DNA from: Chryseobacterium sp. ERMR1:04
GTDB taxonomy: Bacteria; Bacteroidota; Bacteroidia; Flavobacteriales; Weeksellaceae
Reading direction: 5' to 3'
Assembly: GCF_001297705.1 (NCBI RefSeq)
Contig: NZ_LIRF01000005.1
Location: 186,001 to 250,000, forward strand
DNA: 64,000 nucleotides
The notes beneath the pieces are model-generated. The model did not search any database and was not told the DNA's origin. It saw only the letters and a program-made list of their open reading frames with translations. Made by a program: the position numbers and the translations under genes. Positions 33,198-42,510 of this stretch are shown here, piece after piece (the stretch's first letter is position 1; each line of letters opens with the position of its first letter).

Positions 33198-34727
33198 ATG
33201 AATAACGGTATTATCATATTAGATTTCGGATCTCAGTACAACCAGCTTATCGGAAGAAGAATCCGTGAGATGGGTGTATATTCTGAAATTTTACCTTTCA
33301 ATACGCCATTAGAAACTATTTTAGAAAAACAGCCAAGAGGAATTATCCTTTCAGGGGGTCCAAGTTCTGTGAATGCAGAAAATGCTCATTTAGTTGAAAA
33401 AGAACTATACGAGCAAGGAATTCCTGTATTGGGAATTTGCTACGGAATGCAGTTAACAGCACACCTTTTGGGCGGAAAAGTAAATAAAGGTGAAAAAGGA
33501 GAGTACGGAAAAGCTCATTTAGATATCATTAAAGAAAGCTCTTTATTAAAAGGGGTAACTCAAAACTCTGTAGTTTGGATGAGCCACTTTGATGAAGTTG
33601 GAGAATTGCCTGTAGGTTTTGAATTAAATGCAAAATCTGGGGTTATTGCTTCTATTTCTAATGAAGACAAAAAAATCTACTGTGTGCAGTTCCACCCTGA
33701 GGTTTCTCACACGGAAGAAGGAGGTAAAATGTTGGAGAATTTCGTGTTCAGTATCTGTGATGCAGAGAAAAACTGGAAACTGACCAACTATATCGAAAAA
33801 ACAGTTGCAGAAATCAAAGAAAGAGTAGGAGACAACAAAGTAATCCTTGGTCTTTCAGGAGGAGTAGATTCTTCTGTAGCAGCGGTTTTAATTCACAAAG
33901 CAATCGGTGATCAGTTGCAGTGTATCTTTGTTGATACAGGTTTATTGAGAAAGAATGAAGACGTAAAAGTAATGGAAAATTACGGCGAGCATTTTAATAT
34001 GAATATTAAATTGGTTGATGCTTCAGAAAGATTTCTTACAAAACTAGCCGGAGTAGACGATCCAGAACAAAAAAGAAAAATCATCGGAAACGAATTTATT
34101 CATGTTTTTGATGAAGAATCTCATAAAATTGAAGGCGCTAAATTCTTGGCACAAGGAACAATTTATCCTGACGTTATCGAAAGTCAGTCGGTAAACGGAC
34201 CTTCAGCGGTAATTAAGTCTCACCACAACGTGGGCGGACTTCCGGAAGAAATGGAATTTGAGTTACTAGAGCCTTTAAGAGAGCTTTTCAAGGACGAAGT
34301 AAGAAAGGTTGGGGAAGAATTAGGTATTCCTCATCATTTGGTACACAGACACCCTTTCCCTGGTCCAGGTTTAGGAATCAGAATTTTGGGAGCGGTAGAT
34401 GCTGAGAAAGTGAAAATCCTTCAGGAAGCTGATGATATTTTCATTGAAGAATTATATAAAAATGATCTTTACGAGAAAGTTTCTCAGGCATTTGTAGTTT
34501 TACTTCCTGTAAAATCTGTTGGAGTAATGGGTGATGAAAGAACATACGAATATACTGCGGTTGTTCGTTCTGCCAACACCATCGACTTTATGACAGCAAC
34601 GTGGAGCAGACTTCCTTACGAGTTTTTAGATACTGTTTCAAGCAGAATCATCAACGAAGTAAGAGGAATCAACAGAGTAGCTTACGATATTTCAAGCAAA
34701 CCACCTGCAACGATTGAGTGGGAATAA
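33198..34727 (+). CDS. guaA: GMP synthase (glutamine-hydrolysing)
   Basis: Converts XMP to GMP. The N-terminal class I amidotransferase domain has the nucleophile Cys81 (GICYGMQL) and the His/Glu pair in QFHPEVSHTE. The ATP-pyrophosphatase domain has GLSGGVDSSVAAVLIH (P-loop). The dimerisation domain ends AYDISSKPPATIEWE with the diagnostic HPFPGPGLGIRILG upstream. The 509-residue length is standard. It closes the run of purine genes and has its own terminator. Confidence 0.98.
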   Translation: MNNGIIILDFGSQYNQLIGRRIREMGVYSEILPFNTPLETILEKQPRGIILSGGPSSVNAENAHLVEKELYEQGIPVLGICYGMQLTAHLLGGKVNKGEKGEYGKAHLDIIKESSLLKGVTQNSVVWMSHFDEVGELPVGFELNAKSGVIASISNEDKKIYCVQFHPEVSHTEEGGKMLENFVFSICDAEKNWKLTNYIEKTVAEIKERVGDNKVILGLSGGVDSSVAAVLIHKAIGDQLQCIFVDTGLLRKNEDVKVMENYGEHFNMNIKLVDASERFLTKLAGVDDPEQKRKIIGNEFIHVFDEESHKIEGAKFLAQGTIYPDVIESQSVNGPSAVIKSHHNVGGLPEEMEFELLEPLRELFKDEVRKVGEELGIPHHLVHRHPFPGPGLGIRILGAVDAEKVKILQEADDIFIEELYKNDLYEKVSQAFVVLLPVKSVGVMGDERTYEYTAVVRSANTIDFMTATWSRLPYEFLDTVSSRIINEVRGINRVAYDISSKPPATIEWE

Positions 34728-34749
34728 TCTTGATTTAATTTAAAATATA

Positions 34750-34777
34750 AATCCTGTTCTTATGAGCAGGATTTTTT
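34750..34777 (+). terminator. Terminator of guaA
   Basis: AATCCTG/CAGGATT stem with a 10-base loop followed by T6G, 22 bases after the stop. Confidence 0.8.
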
Positions 34778-34781
34778 GTTG

Positions 34782-35021
34782 TTACCAATCTTGTCTTAGT
34801 ATTATTCCAATCGATAAAAAATAAATTAGGATTAAGAAAAGCAAACTGTTAATTAGATATAATATTACCTTTTTATGATGCTGATGAATGATATAAAAGT
34901 TGATAATCAACACAAGTAATAATACGGGTGTGAATTCTAAAAAGAAATCTGACTGAAAATAAATAGATAAGATTACATAGATCAATGAAATAATTAGAAC
35001 TATAACGGATAGTTTTTTCAT
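34782..35021 (-). CDS. Small membrane protein, unknown function
   Basis: A 79-residue, highly hydrophobic protein with three likely membrane segments (about 4-20, 27-45 and 55-75) separated by a short QHHKK loop. No family recognised. It faces guaA and shares the terminator region with it. Confidence 0.55.
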   Translation of the reverse strand: MKKLSVIVLIISLIYVILSIYFQSDFFLEFTPVLLLVLIINFYIIHQHHKKVILYLINSLLFLILIYFLSIGIILRQDW

Positions 35022-35094
35022 TATTAAATTTTTGCCCTTTATATTAATTGAAAACTTTTTTTGTTGATTTTAAATGATCATATAAATTTTAATT

Positions 35095-35748
35095 TCACAA
35101 AAGCAGCGGTTCAAAAGCATGATAATACCCATTCTCTTTCCAAGGAAATTTTGTAGATATTTCGTCATTATCCAGAAAGTCTCTTAGTGAATATTCATCA
35201 TCCTGAAAGAAAATTTCATCAACACGATTACTTTCATTATAGGTAAATTTAATCGTAGGAATTATTTCATTTTCAAATTCATAATCAAATACAGAAGGAT
35301 CACCATAAAAGTTTTTAAATTTATCGGTCTTGTTTCCTGTAAGGAGATCTATTGAACATCCGGCTAATTTTCTGTAATTAACATCAAATACAGCAATAGC
35401 TTTACCCTGCAAACTGCCATTACGATACAAGATAGAATCCCATTGAGTTTCTCCTTTATCGTTAGTTTCTTTATTGTAATAAAAAATCCAAGGCTTGCCA
35501 AATGTTCCAATATCTATGTGATTGGTAATTACTTCGGGTAAATTATCTTCCGATGACAGATAAACTTCTCCACCTAATTGCTCAACGTCCTTTGTTCTGT
35601 AATTTTTTGAAAACCGCTCTATTTTTTTAAGCTCGTCGGTTGTACCGTCATAGGTCAGACTGTTAAATTCTGAAAACCGATGAAGTTGTTCCTGCATGAT
35701 TTCATTGTTATTTTCATCGGTGTATTTTATATAAGTATCTGCGCCCAT
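35095..35748 (-). CDS. Unknown soluble protein
   Basis: A 217-residue acidic protein starting MGADTYIKYTDENNNEIMQE. There is no signal peptide, membrane segment or recognised domain. It has a glutamate/aspartate- and aromatic-rich composition with possible beta repeats (GKPWIFYYNKETNDKGET). The start chosen avoids a longer in-frame version that would run into the divergent downstream gene. It is divergent from the GNAT-nitrilase gene, with under 50 bases between start codons. Confidence 0.7.
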   Translation of the reverse strand: MGADTYIKYTDENNNEIMQEQLHRFSEFNSLTYDGTTDELKKIERFSKNYRTKDVEQLGGEVYLSSEDNLPEVITNHIDIGTFGKPWIFYYNKETNDKGETQWDSILYRNGSLQGKAIAVFDVNYRKLAGCSIDLLTGNKTDKFKNFYGDPSVFDYEFENEIIPTIKFTYNESNRVDEIFFQDDEYSLRDFLDNDEISTKFPWKENGYYHAFEPLLL

Positions 35749-35795
35749 TATATTTTTTAGGTAATTTTCCTTAAATTTAGGTAAAATTACATCAA

Positions 35796-37298
35796 ATGCA
35801 AATAGAAACACGACCCCTGACTGTTCAGGATTACGATGAATTGGTAGTGACAATGAAGCGGGCCTACCCGCAGATGTCTGAATCCATCTGGTCAAAAAAG
35901 AGTATAGAAAAACTGACTAAAATATTTCCGCAAGGTCAAATTTGTATTACGGTTGATGGTAAATTGGCTGCCGTTGCCCTTTCTATAATCGTTAATTATA
36001 ATGAATTCGGGGATGATCATACCTACGTTGATATCACAGGAAATTATACTTTTAATACCCATCTGTCAACGGGAGATGTTTTGTATGGAATAGAAGTCTT
36101 TGTAGATCCTGAATATCGTGAATTACGTTTGGGAAGAAGGTTGTATGATGCCCGAAAAGAACTTTGTGAACTTCTGAATCTGAAATCTATTATTCTTGGT
36201 GGTAGAATCCCCAATTACCATAAATACAGCCATGAACTTTCAGCAAGAGATTACATCAGAAAAGTAAGAGATAAAGAGATCTATGACCCTGTATTGTCTT
36301 TTCAATTATCCAATAATTTTCTACCCATCAGGATCTTGAAAAAATATCTTCCGGAGGATGAATCTTCCAGAGAAAATGCGGTATTGCTGCAATGGAATAA
36401 CGTTTATTACAGCAAGAAGCCCAATACCATGCAGGATAGTATTATTCGCCTTGGATTGGTGCAGTGGCAGATGAGGCATTTCAAAGATATCAATGCTTTT
36501 TATGAGCAGGTTGAGTTTTTTGTGAATGTAATGGGAGATTACAAATCTGATTTCGTTCTATTTCCTGAACTATTTAATACCCCTTTATTGGCGCCATTCA
36601 ATAAACTTTCAGAAAGAGATAGTATGATAGAGTTGGCGAAATTATCAGAGGATATCAAAAATAAAATATCGGAATTAGCTATCAGTTATAATGTAAATAT
36701 TATCTCTGGAAGTATGCCGGTTTTTGAAAATAATGATCTGTATAATGTGAGTTATCTTCTTCACAGAGATGGAAGGATTGACGAGTACCGAAAGATTCAT
36801 ATTACCCCAAATGAAAGAAAGTATTACGGAATGAAAGGAGGTAATGAAATAAAAGTTTTCGATACCGACTGTGGGAAAATTGGACTTGTGATTTGCTACG
36901 ATGTAGAGTTTCCTGAGCTTCCAAGAATCCTTGCAGATCAGGGGATGAAGATCTTATTTGTGCCTTACCTTACCGATACGCAGAATGCTTACATCAGAGT
37001 ACGCCATTGTGCGGCGGCAAGAGCCATAGAAAATGAATGTTATGTAGCGATTGCAGGTTGTGTAGGAAACCTTCCCGGAGTAAATAATATGGATATCCAG
37101 TTTGGTCAGGCTGCTGTATTTACACCTTCGGACTTTGCTTTCCCGTCCAATGCTGTTAAAGGGGAGGCAACTCCTAATACGGAAATGACCTTAATTGTTG
37201 ATGTGGATTTAAACTTATTGAAAGATCTTCACTACAACGGATCTGTTCAGGTTATGAAAGACAGAAGAAATGATCTTTATGAAACCTATCTTAAATAA
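35796..37298 (+). CDS. GNAT acetyltransferase-carbon-nitrogen hydrolase fusion
   Basis: A 500-residue two-domain protein. Residues 1-190 are a GNAT-like domain (VFVDPEYRELRLGRRLYDAR is the acetyl-CoA loop). Residues 215-500 are a nitrilase/amidase with the Glu-Lys-Cys triad: FPELFNTPLL (Glu), EYRKIHITPNERKY (Lys) and GLVICYDVEFPE (Cys). This domain fusion is known across many bacteria and its substrate is unknown. It probably acts in the cytoplasm on an amide. It has its own terminator. Confidence 0.92.
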   Translation: MQIETRPLTVQDYDELVVTMKRAYPQMSESIWSKKSIEKLTKIFPQGQICITVDGKLAAVALSIIVNYNEFGDDHTYVDITGNYTFNTHLSTGDVLYGIEVFVDPEYRELRLGRRLYDARKELCELLNLKSIILGGRIPNYHKYSHELSARDYIRKVRDKEIYDPVLSFQLSNNFLPIRILKKYLPEDESSRENAVLLQWNNVYYSKKPNTMQDSIIRLGLVQWQMRHFKDINAFYEQVEFFVNVMGDYKSDFVLFPELFNTPLLAPFNKLSERDSMIELAKLSEDIKNKISELAISYNVNIISGSMPVFENNDLYNVSYLLHRDGRIDEYRKIHITPNERKYYGMKGGNEIKVFDTDCGKIGLVICYDVEFPELPRILADQGMKILFVPYLTDTQNAYIRVRHCAAARAIENECYVAIAGCVGNLPGVNNMDIQFGQAAVFTPSDFAFPSNAVKGEATPNTEMTLIVDVDLNLLKDLHYNGSVQVMKDRRNDLYETYLK

Positions 37299-37324
37299 TA
37301 GAATTTTTTAATTTAAAATATAAC

Positions 37325-37355
37325 AATCCTGCTTTTTGTAAGCGGGATTTTTTTT
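37325..37355 (+). terminator. Terminator of the GNAT-nitrilase gene
   Basis: AATCCTGCT pairs with AGCGGGATT (one U-G), 7-base loop, then a T8 tract. Confidence 0.8.
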
Positions 37356-37390
37356 GCTTAAAATTCAGATATTTCTCCTGATTATTACGA

Positions 37391-37423
37391 CAAAAAATAA
37401 GCTCCCATTTCTGAGAGCTTATT
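37391..37423 (-). terminator. Terminator of the T9SS repeat protein gene
   Basis: AATAAGCTC/GAGCTTATT stem with a 10-base loop; on the minus strand it is followed by TTTTTTG, 20 bases past that gene's stop. Confidence 0.75.
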
Positions 37424-37445
37424 GTATTATAAAGATAATGTACTA

Positions 37446-40445
37446 TTATTCTTTGATGAATTTCTTCTGAGCAGTGCCCTTAATATCTTCGATGTCTATT
37501 ACATAAACTCCGTTAATCAATTGGCTTACATTGATCTTGTTGTTTAAGATAATTCCAGCTGATACCACTTGTCCTGCCGCATTATAGATCTTATAATTAG
37601 ATCTAGAGCTTGTATTTTTTACATTTAATACAGAGCTTACCGGGTTAGGATAAATCATAATATCCGTCTGGTTCGTTGCATTAGGAACAGCTTGTTTTGA
37701 AATTCTTACAGTATAATCTTCAACTTCACCGTTGGCAAAACCTGTACAGTTTACAGGGATACCATCTCTTTGCATTGCTACTCTCATGACAACATATTTG
37801 TAATCAGTTAAACTAACAAATGCATCCATTGGTACACTAAATGTTCCTTTAATAGGAGTTGTTGTACTTGGAGCTGAAGCAAGGATTCTTTCATTAATAT
37901 CGAAAGTACCGTTTCTGTCAAAGTCAATCCATACTGCAATACCTTCATTATTATTAGCTCCTAACCAAGATTTTTCAATAGCAATCTCATTGCCTGTAGA
38001 ACCTTGAATTAATTCGATGAACTTAGCAGGCGTACCTGTATAATCTGTGTATTTAGATGCTAATGAAGGATTATCCATTGTAGGTTTACCGTTTGGTTTC
38101 ACCGTTACTTTTGAAATAAATTCGTTCGCTGCACTTACTGAAGACATTGGACAATGAGTTACAGTAGGTGTTGTAAACAAATAAGGAACAGTGAAAGTAC
38201 CTGGAGTACCAGTACATACATTCGCAACCATCATTTCATATTTTGTTAATTCTAACAATCCTGTTAATGTAATTGTATTCGTAGATACAGCTACAGTTGT
38301 CCAGCTCGGAATACCTACTTTTCTATATTTCAAGATATAAGTTGCTCCTGGGAATGCCTCCCAAACCACAACTGCTGAAGTAGGATTAAGCTGTGTAATC
38401 GTTAATCCCGGAGGAGCTAGATTACATGTTCTTTCAGTCGTAAATACTTTAGAACTAGACCAAGGGTTAAGAACACTAGTTCCGTCACATTTGTTCGCTA
38501 CCTGTACTTCATATGAAGTATATACATCTAAGTTAGAAAGAGTATATGTATTTGCAGGAGCTAATGGTAAAGGGATTTCAGCATTAGGCCATCCTGTAGT
38601 ACCCACTTTTCTCCATCTTAATGTATATGATGAGCTTGCTGCCAGCGGAGCCCAGGTAATCAAAGCAGATGTTGTTGTGATATTAGATATCGTAACATTT
38701 GGAGGAGTAGGGTCACATTTTGTTGTAAATTGATTATGTGAGAAAACTCCAGGTGTACCGTTACAAACCGCTGCTACTTCTACTTCATATAATGTTGCAG
38801 CTAATAAGTTGGTTAAGTTATAGGTATTCGTTGCAGTCGTTACTGCAGCTACACTTGCAATCAGCCAACCAGAGATAGAACCTACTGGTCTGTATCTAAT
38901 CTGGTAACTAGCACCACCAATATCTTGAGGCCAAGTAATTGTTGTCGTATTATATGTTATTGAAGTTGGTATTACTGTTACTACAGGAGTAGCATTGCTA
39001 CAGATACGTATTACGATGTTATCAATAGCAACAGGAGGCTGAGTACCACCACTACCATCATTTTTCCATTCGTATACAAGACGCATTGTAGATCCTGCAA
39101 AAGTACTGATATTCAAGTTCGCATTAGAGAATGACTGCCAAGTAGCTTGTTGGTTATAGTTAGCACCTAACTGAATTCTTCCAGTTCCAGCAGTAATCTG
39201 AACACCTGCAACAGGCATGAAGTCAGCAGGAACCAACCAGACTCTGAAATAGTCATACGTACTTTCCCCAACTGCTTTCCAGTCGAATGAGAAGGCCGCA
39301 TTTATTGTCCCTAGAGGAACAGTAATATCTCTGTAGGCATGAACAGTACTGGTAGCACCAGAAATAGTATAAGCATTCGCTACACCATTATTATTTGAAA
39401 TATAGATAGATTTTCCAGGGTTTCCTGTAGCAGTACCTTGAGCCCACTTGTTTGTTTGCCCAGTACTTGTAAATCCGAAGTCATTCGCTCCTGTGAAATC
39501 CTGAAGATATGGAATCGTAGCAGGAATCTGTGTTGTTGTAAAACTAGGACCTGCAACCCAAATACTACGATCTGTAGCACCACAAACTGAACGTACCCAC
39601 CAGTAATATGCTGTGTTTGGTACTAATGGCGTTAAGTTAAAAGTGTTTGTAGCAGATGCTCCTGTAGCTGCCGTTGAAGCGATAGGTGCAGTATTGACAG
39701 TACTTAAATAATATTGATATCCGTTTCCTGGTGCCGGAGTTGGAGGAGTCCAACCAATTGTAGCATTAGTAGCACCTACTGTAGATGTGGTTAATGCAGT
39801 TGGTGCTAAACAGGTAGGAATATATAAGTTAATATTATCAATAGCAGCAGGAGGTTGAGTACCACCACTACCATCATTTTTCCATTCGAATACTAAACGC
39901 ATTGTAGATCCGGCAAAACCGGTTAACGCTACGTTTGTATCAAAGAAATTTTGCCAAGCAGTTTGACTGTTTAAATCACCACCAATCTGAATTCTTCCAG
40001 CTCCTGCAGTAATCTGAGTTCCTGCAACTGGTGTATAAGAGGTAGGGACAACCCAAACTCTTAAGTAGTCATAACTAGCTTCTCCTACTGATTTCCAGTC
40101 AAATGCTAAATAAGCAATTGTACTTCCACCAGGAACTATAACATCTCTATAAGCATGAACAGTACTTACAGCTCCAGAAATAGTATAAGCATTTGCAACA
40201 CCATTGTTATTAGAGATATATACTGAATTACCTGTATTACCAGTAGCAGAACCGTACGCCCATTTGTTAGTTTGTCCAGTACTTGTAAATCCTAGATCAT
40301 TAGCGGTGTTGAAGTTCTGTACATAAGGAAGCGTTGTCGGTATTTGCCCAGTTGTAAAGCTAGGACCCGTAACCCAAATACTATTATCAGTAGGACTACA
40401 TACAGAACGTACCACAAAATAAGGTATACAGAACGTACCCACCAA
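37446..40445 (-). CDS. Giant T9SS-exported repeat protein, C-terminal part (after a frame break)
   Basis: This part carries the rest of the third and a full fourth unit of a ~205-residue repeat (a MAM-like beta domain ending GGTQPPAAIDNINLYIP plus a fibronectin type III domain with PNTAYYWWVRSVC). Three further fibronectin III domains, a GEVEDY domain with a Ca-type DFDRNGTFDINE loop, and a T9SS type A sorting tail (YPNPVSSVLNVKN ... AQKKFIKE) follow. The apparent Met start is an artefact: real coding enters from the upstream frame near 40426. Repeats and sorting tail point to a cell-surface adhesin-like or secreted protein. Confidence 0.85.
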   Translation of the reverse strand: MVGTFCIPYFVVRSVCSPTDNSIWVTGPSFTTGQIPTTLPYVQNFNTANDLGFTSTGQTNKWAYGSATGNTGNSVYISNNNGVANAYTISGAVSTVHAYRDVIVPGGSTIAYLAFDWKSVGEASYDYLRVWVVPTSYTPVAGTQITAGAGRIQIGGDLNSQTAWQNFFDTNVALTGFAGSTMRLVFEWKNDGSGGTQPPAAIDNINLYIPTCLAPTALTTSTVGATNATIGWTPPTPAPGNGYQYYLSTVNTAPIASTAATGASATNTFNLTPLVPNTAYYWWVRSVCGATDRSIWVAGPSFTTTQIPATIPYLQDFTGANDFGFTSTGQTNKWAQGTATGNPGKSIYISNNNGVANAYTISGATSTVHAYRDITVPLGTINAAFSFDWKAVGESTYDYFRVWLVPADFMPVAGVQITAGTGRIQLGANYNQQATWQSFSNANLNISTFAGSTMRLVYEWKNDGSGGTQPPVAIDNIVIRICSNATPVVTVIPTSITYNTTTITWPQDIGGASYQIRYRPVGSISGWLIASVAAVTTATNTYNLTNLLAATLYEVEVAAVCNGTPGVFSHNQFTTKCDPTPPNVTISNITTTSALITWAPLAASSSYTLRWRKVGTTGWPNAEIPLPLAPANTYTLSNLDVYTSYEVQVANKCDGTSVLNPWSSSKVFTTERTCNLAPPGLTITQLNPTSAVVVWEAFPGATYILKYRKVGIPSWTTVAVSTNTITLTGLLELTKYEMMVANVCTGTPGTFTVPYLFTTPTVTHCPMSSVSAANEFISKVTVKPNGKPTMDNPSLASKYTDYTGTPAKFIELIQGSTGNEIAIEKSWLGANNNEGIAVWIDFDRNGTFDINERILASAPSTTTPIKGTFSVPMDAFVSLTDYKYVVMRVAMQRDGIPVNCTGFANGEVEDYTVRISKQAVPNATNQTDIMIYPNPVSSVLNVKNTSSRSNYKIYNAAGQVVSAGIILNNKINVSQLINGVYVIDIEDIKGTAQKKFIKE

Positions 40446-42085
40446 TAATAAGTGGTATTAGGAGTTAATCCAGTTAAGTTAGCCGTTGTTACACCTGCAG
40501 CTGTGGTACCTGTTGGTGTTGTAGCAGCAGTAGGCGGAACACTAGATGTACTTAAATAATAAGCATATCCATTACCTGGAGCAGGAGTTGGAGCCGTCCA
40601 GTTTATCGTAGAAGTTGAAGATCCTACAGTTCCTACTCCCATTGCAGTAGGTACAAAACACGTAGGAATAAACAAGTTGATGTTATCAACCGCAATAGGA
40701 GGCTGAGTACCACCACTACCGTCATTGATCCATTCGAATACAAGACGCATGTTAAGTCCGGCAAAAGTAGTTAAGTTAACGTTGGTGTTAAGATAGTTTT
40801 GCCAAGTTGTTTGTTGGTTAAAACTACCACCCACTTGAATCCTTCCAGCTCCGGCAGTAATTCCAGTTCCGGCAACCGGCATATAAGAAATAGGAACTAA
40901 CCAAACTTTTAAGAGATCATACGTACTTTCTCCATCACCTTTCCAATCGAATGTTAAGGTACTAAGAGTAGTTCCTGTAGGAATCGTAATATCTCTGTAA
41001 GCATGAACTGCTACAGAACTTGATGTATTATAAGAATTCGTAACTCCATTATCATTAGAAATGTAGATAGAGTTTCCTGCGTTTCCTACAACAGAACCAT
41101 ACGCCCATTTATTCACCTGGTTACCAGTTGTATATCCTAAATCATTACTTGTGTTAAAGTTCTGAGTGTACGGAAGCGTTGTTGGTATTTGTGCTGTTAG
41201 GAAGCTCGCCCCCGTAGTCCAAAGACTATTATCAGTAGGACCACATACAGAACGTACCCACCAATAGTAAGTTGTGTTAGGAGTTAATGCAGCTACGTTG
41301 GCTGTAGTTACACCTGCAGCAGTTGTTCCTGTTGGTACTGTAGCAGCAGTAGGGGGAACATTAGATGTACTTACATAATAAGCATATCCATTAGCAGGAG
41401 CAGGAGTTGGAGCCGTCCAGCTTATTGTAGCTGTTGCTGCAGTGATAGCAGTGGGAGCCAATGGTGTTGGCATGAAACACGTTGGAATTAACAAATTAAT
41501 GTTATCAATAGCAGCAGGAGGTTGATTACCACCACTACCATCATTTTTCCATTCAAATACAAGACGCATTGTTGATCCCGCAAAAGTACTTAAGTTTAAG
41601 TTCGTGTTAAGATAATTTTGCCAAGTCGTTTGTTGATTAAAATTACCACCTACCTGAATTCTTCCAGCTCCGGCAGTAATTGTAGTTCCCGCAACTGGTG
41701 TATACGTTGTAGGGACTAACCAAACTCTTAAAAGGTCATACGTACTTTCTCCATCACCTTTCCAATCAAATGCAAAGATTGAAGTAGTAGTTCCCGTAGG
41801 AATTATTATATCTCTGTAGGCTTGAACTATACTCGTTGCACTAGCAGTGGTATAAGCATTAGTAACCCCATTATCATTTGAGATATAGAGTGAATTCGCT
41901 GCATTACCTACTGCAGAACCGTAAACCCATTTATTGGTTTGGGTTCCATTAGTCAACGTGAGATCATTGGACGTTGAAAAATTTTGAGTGTAGGGGAGCG
42001 TTGCGGCCTGTCCGTAGAGTTTCGATAGGAAACCTACATTAATCAGACACAGAAGAAGTACTAAAAAAGTAGAAATTTTCTTCAT
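40292..42085 (-). CDS. Giant T9SS-exported repeat protein, N-terminal part (frame broken by a 26-bp duplication)
   Basis: It starts with a signal peptide (MKKISTFLVLLLCLINVGFL, then SKLYGQ) and runs through two MAM-like + fibronectin III units. In the second fibronectin domain, YYWWVRSV is followed by out-of-frame residues because a 26-base segment is duplicated. Removing 26 bases restores YYWWVRSVCSPTDNS, as in the sister units, and joins this ORF to the downstream one for a protein of roughly 1,540 residues. As written, the product would be secreted without its sorting tail. The same site is normal in the two other copies near 39585 and 41250. Confidence 0.85.
   Translation of the reverse strand: MKKISTFLVLLLCLINVGFLSKLYGQAATLPYTQNFSTSNDLTLTNGTQTNKWVYGSAVGNAANSLYISNDNGVTNAYTTASATSIVQAYRDIIIPTGTTTSIFAFDWKGDGESTYDLLRVWLVPTTYTPVAGTTITAGAGRIQVGGNFNQQTTWQNYLNTNLNLSTFAGSTMRLVFEWKNDGSGGNQPPAAIDNINLLIPTCFMPTPLAPTAITAATATISWTAPTPAPANGYAYYVSTSNVPPTAATVPTGTTAAGVTTANVAALTPNTTYYWWVRSVCGPTDNSLWTTGASFLTAQIPTTLPYTQNFNTSNDLGYTTGNQVNKWAYGSVVGNAGNSIYISNDNGVTNSYNTSSSVAVHAYRDITIPTGTTLSTLTFDWKGDGESTYDLLKVWLVPISYMPVAGTGITAGAGRIQVGGSFNQQTTWQNYLNTNVNLTTFAGLNMRLVFEWINDGSGGTQPPIAVDNINLFIPTCFVPTAMGVGTVGSSTSTINWTAPTPAPGNGYAYYLSTSSVPPTAATTPTGTTAAGVTTANLTGLTPNTTYYWWVRSVYLILWYVLYVVLLIIVFGLRVLALQLGKYRQRFLMYRTSTPLMI
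40400..40439. repeat. 26-bp direct duplication that shifts the frame of the T9SS protein
   Basis: ATACAGAACGTACC occurs at 40400-40413 and again at 40426-40439, with ACAAAATAAGGT between. Period 26 is not a multiple of 3. Loss of one period by slipped pairing across the 14-bp repeats would restore the reading frame exactly. Confidence 0.85.
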
Positions 42086-42510
42086 AAGTTATTGTTATAA
42101 ATATTAATTGTGCAAATCTAAATCGTTTTTTAATATATATAGTATATAATTCAATGTTTTTTATAAAAAATATACAAAATTGGCATGCAAATTTAAAAGA
42201 TAGGATATGCTATATATGTATTTGCTGGAAAATAAACGTTATATATGTAATTTTAGTATTTATTTTTAATATAAAATGTGATAATTCTACTTTTTTTACT
42301 TCTATAATATGCTTTTAAAAAGTCCCTGTAGTGGGAGTTTATATTCAAAAATGGTTTTAATTCCAAATTATTATTTATTGTATTTATTGAGGCTGTTTTT
42401 ATTCTCCATTTTGTGGAGATATTTATTTTTCTTTAAAATATTATTTAGAGCAAATAGTAAGTATTAGGAATAATTTTTGAACTTACTTTGTAACTCATTA
42501 TTTTTATAAA
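42086..42510. other. AT-rich divergent intergenic region
   Basis: 425 bases between the divergent T9SS repeat gene and the UbiB-family gene. A minus-strand TAGATTTG (-7 type) lies at 42113-42120, but with no TTG at the proper spacing. Long A/T runs, no ORF, and no hairpin with GC content worth noting. Confidence 0.4.

Noticed and set aside
35749..35895. Longer N-terminus for the unknown protein at 35095-35748
   Set aside because: It would overlap the divergent GNAT-nitrilase start by about 100 bases and adds a sequence antisense to that gene.
37446..42085. Regularly spaced repeats that could suggest a CRISPR array
   Set aside because: The units are over 600 bases long, code for protein domains in frame and lack short direct repeats with unique spacers.
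42086..42510. AT-rich stretch considered as a replication origin
   Set aside because: No DnaA-box-like clusters and no dnaA, dnaN or gyrB neighbours.
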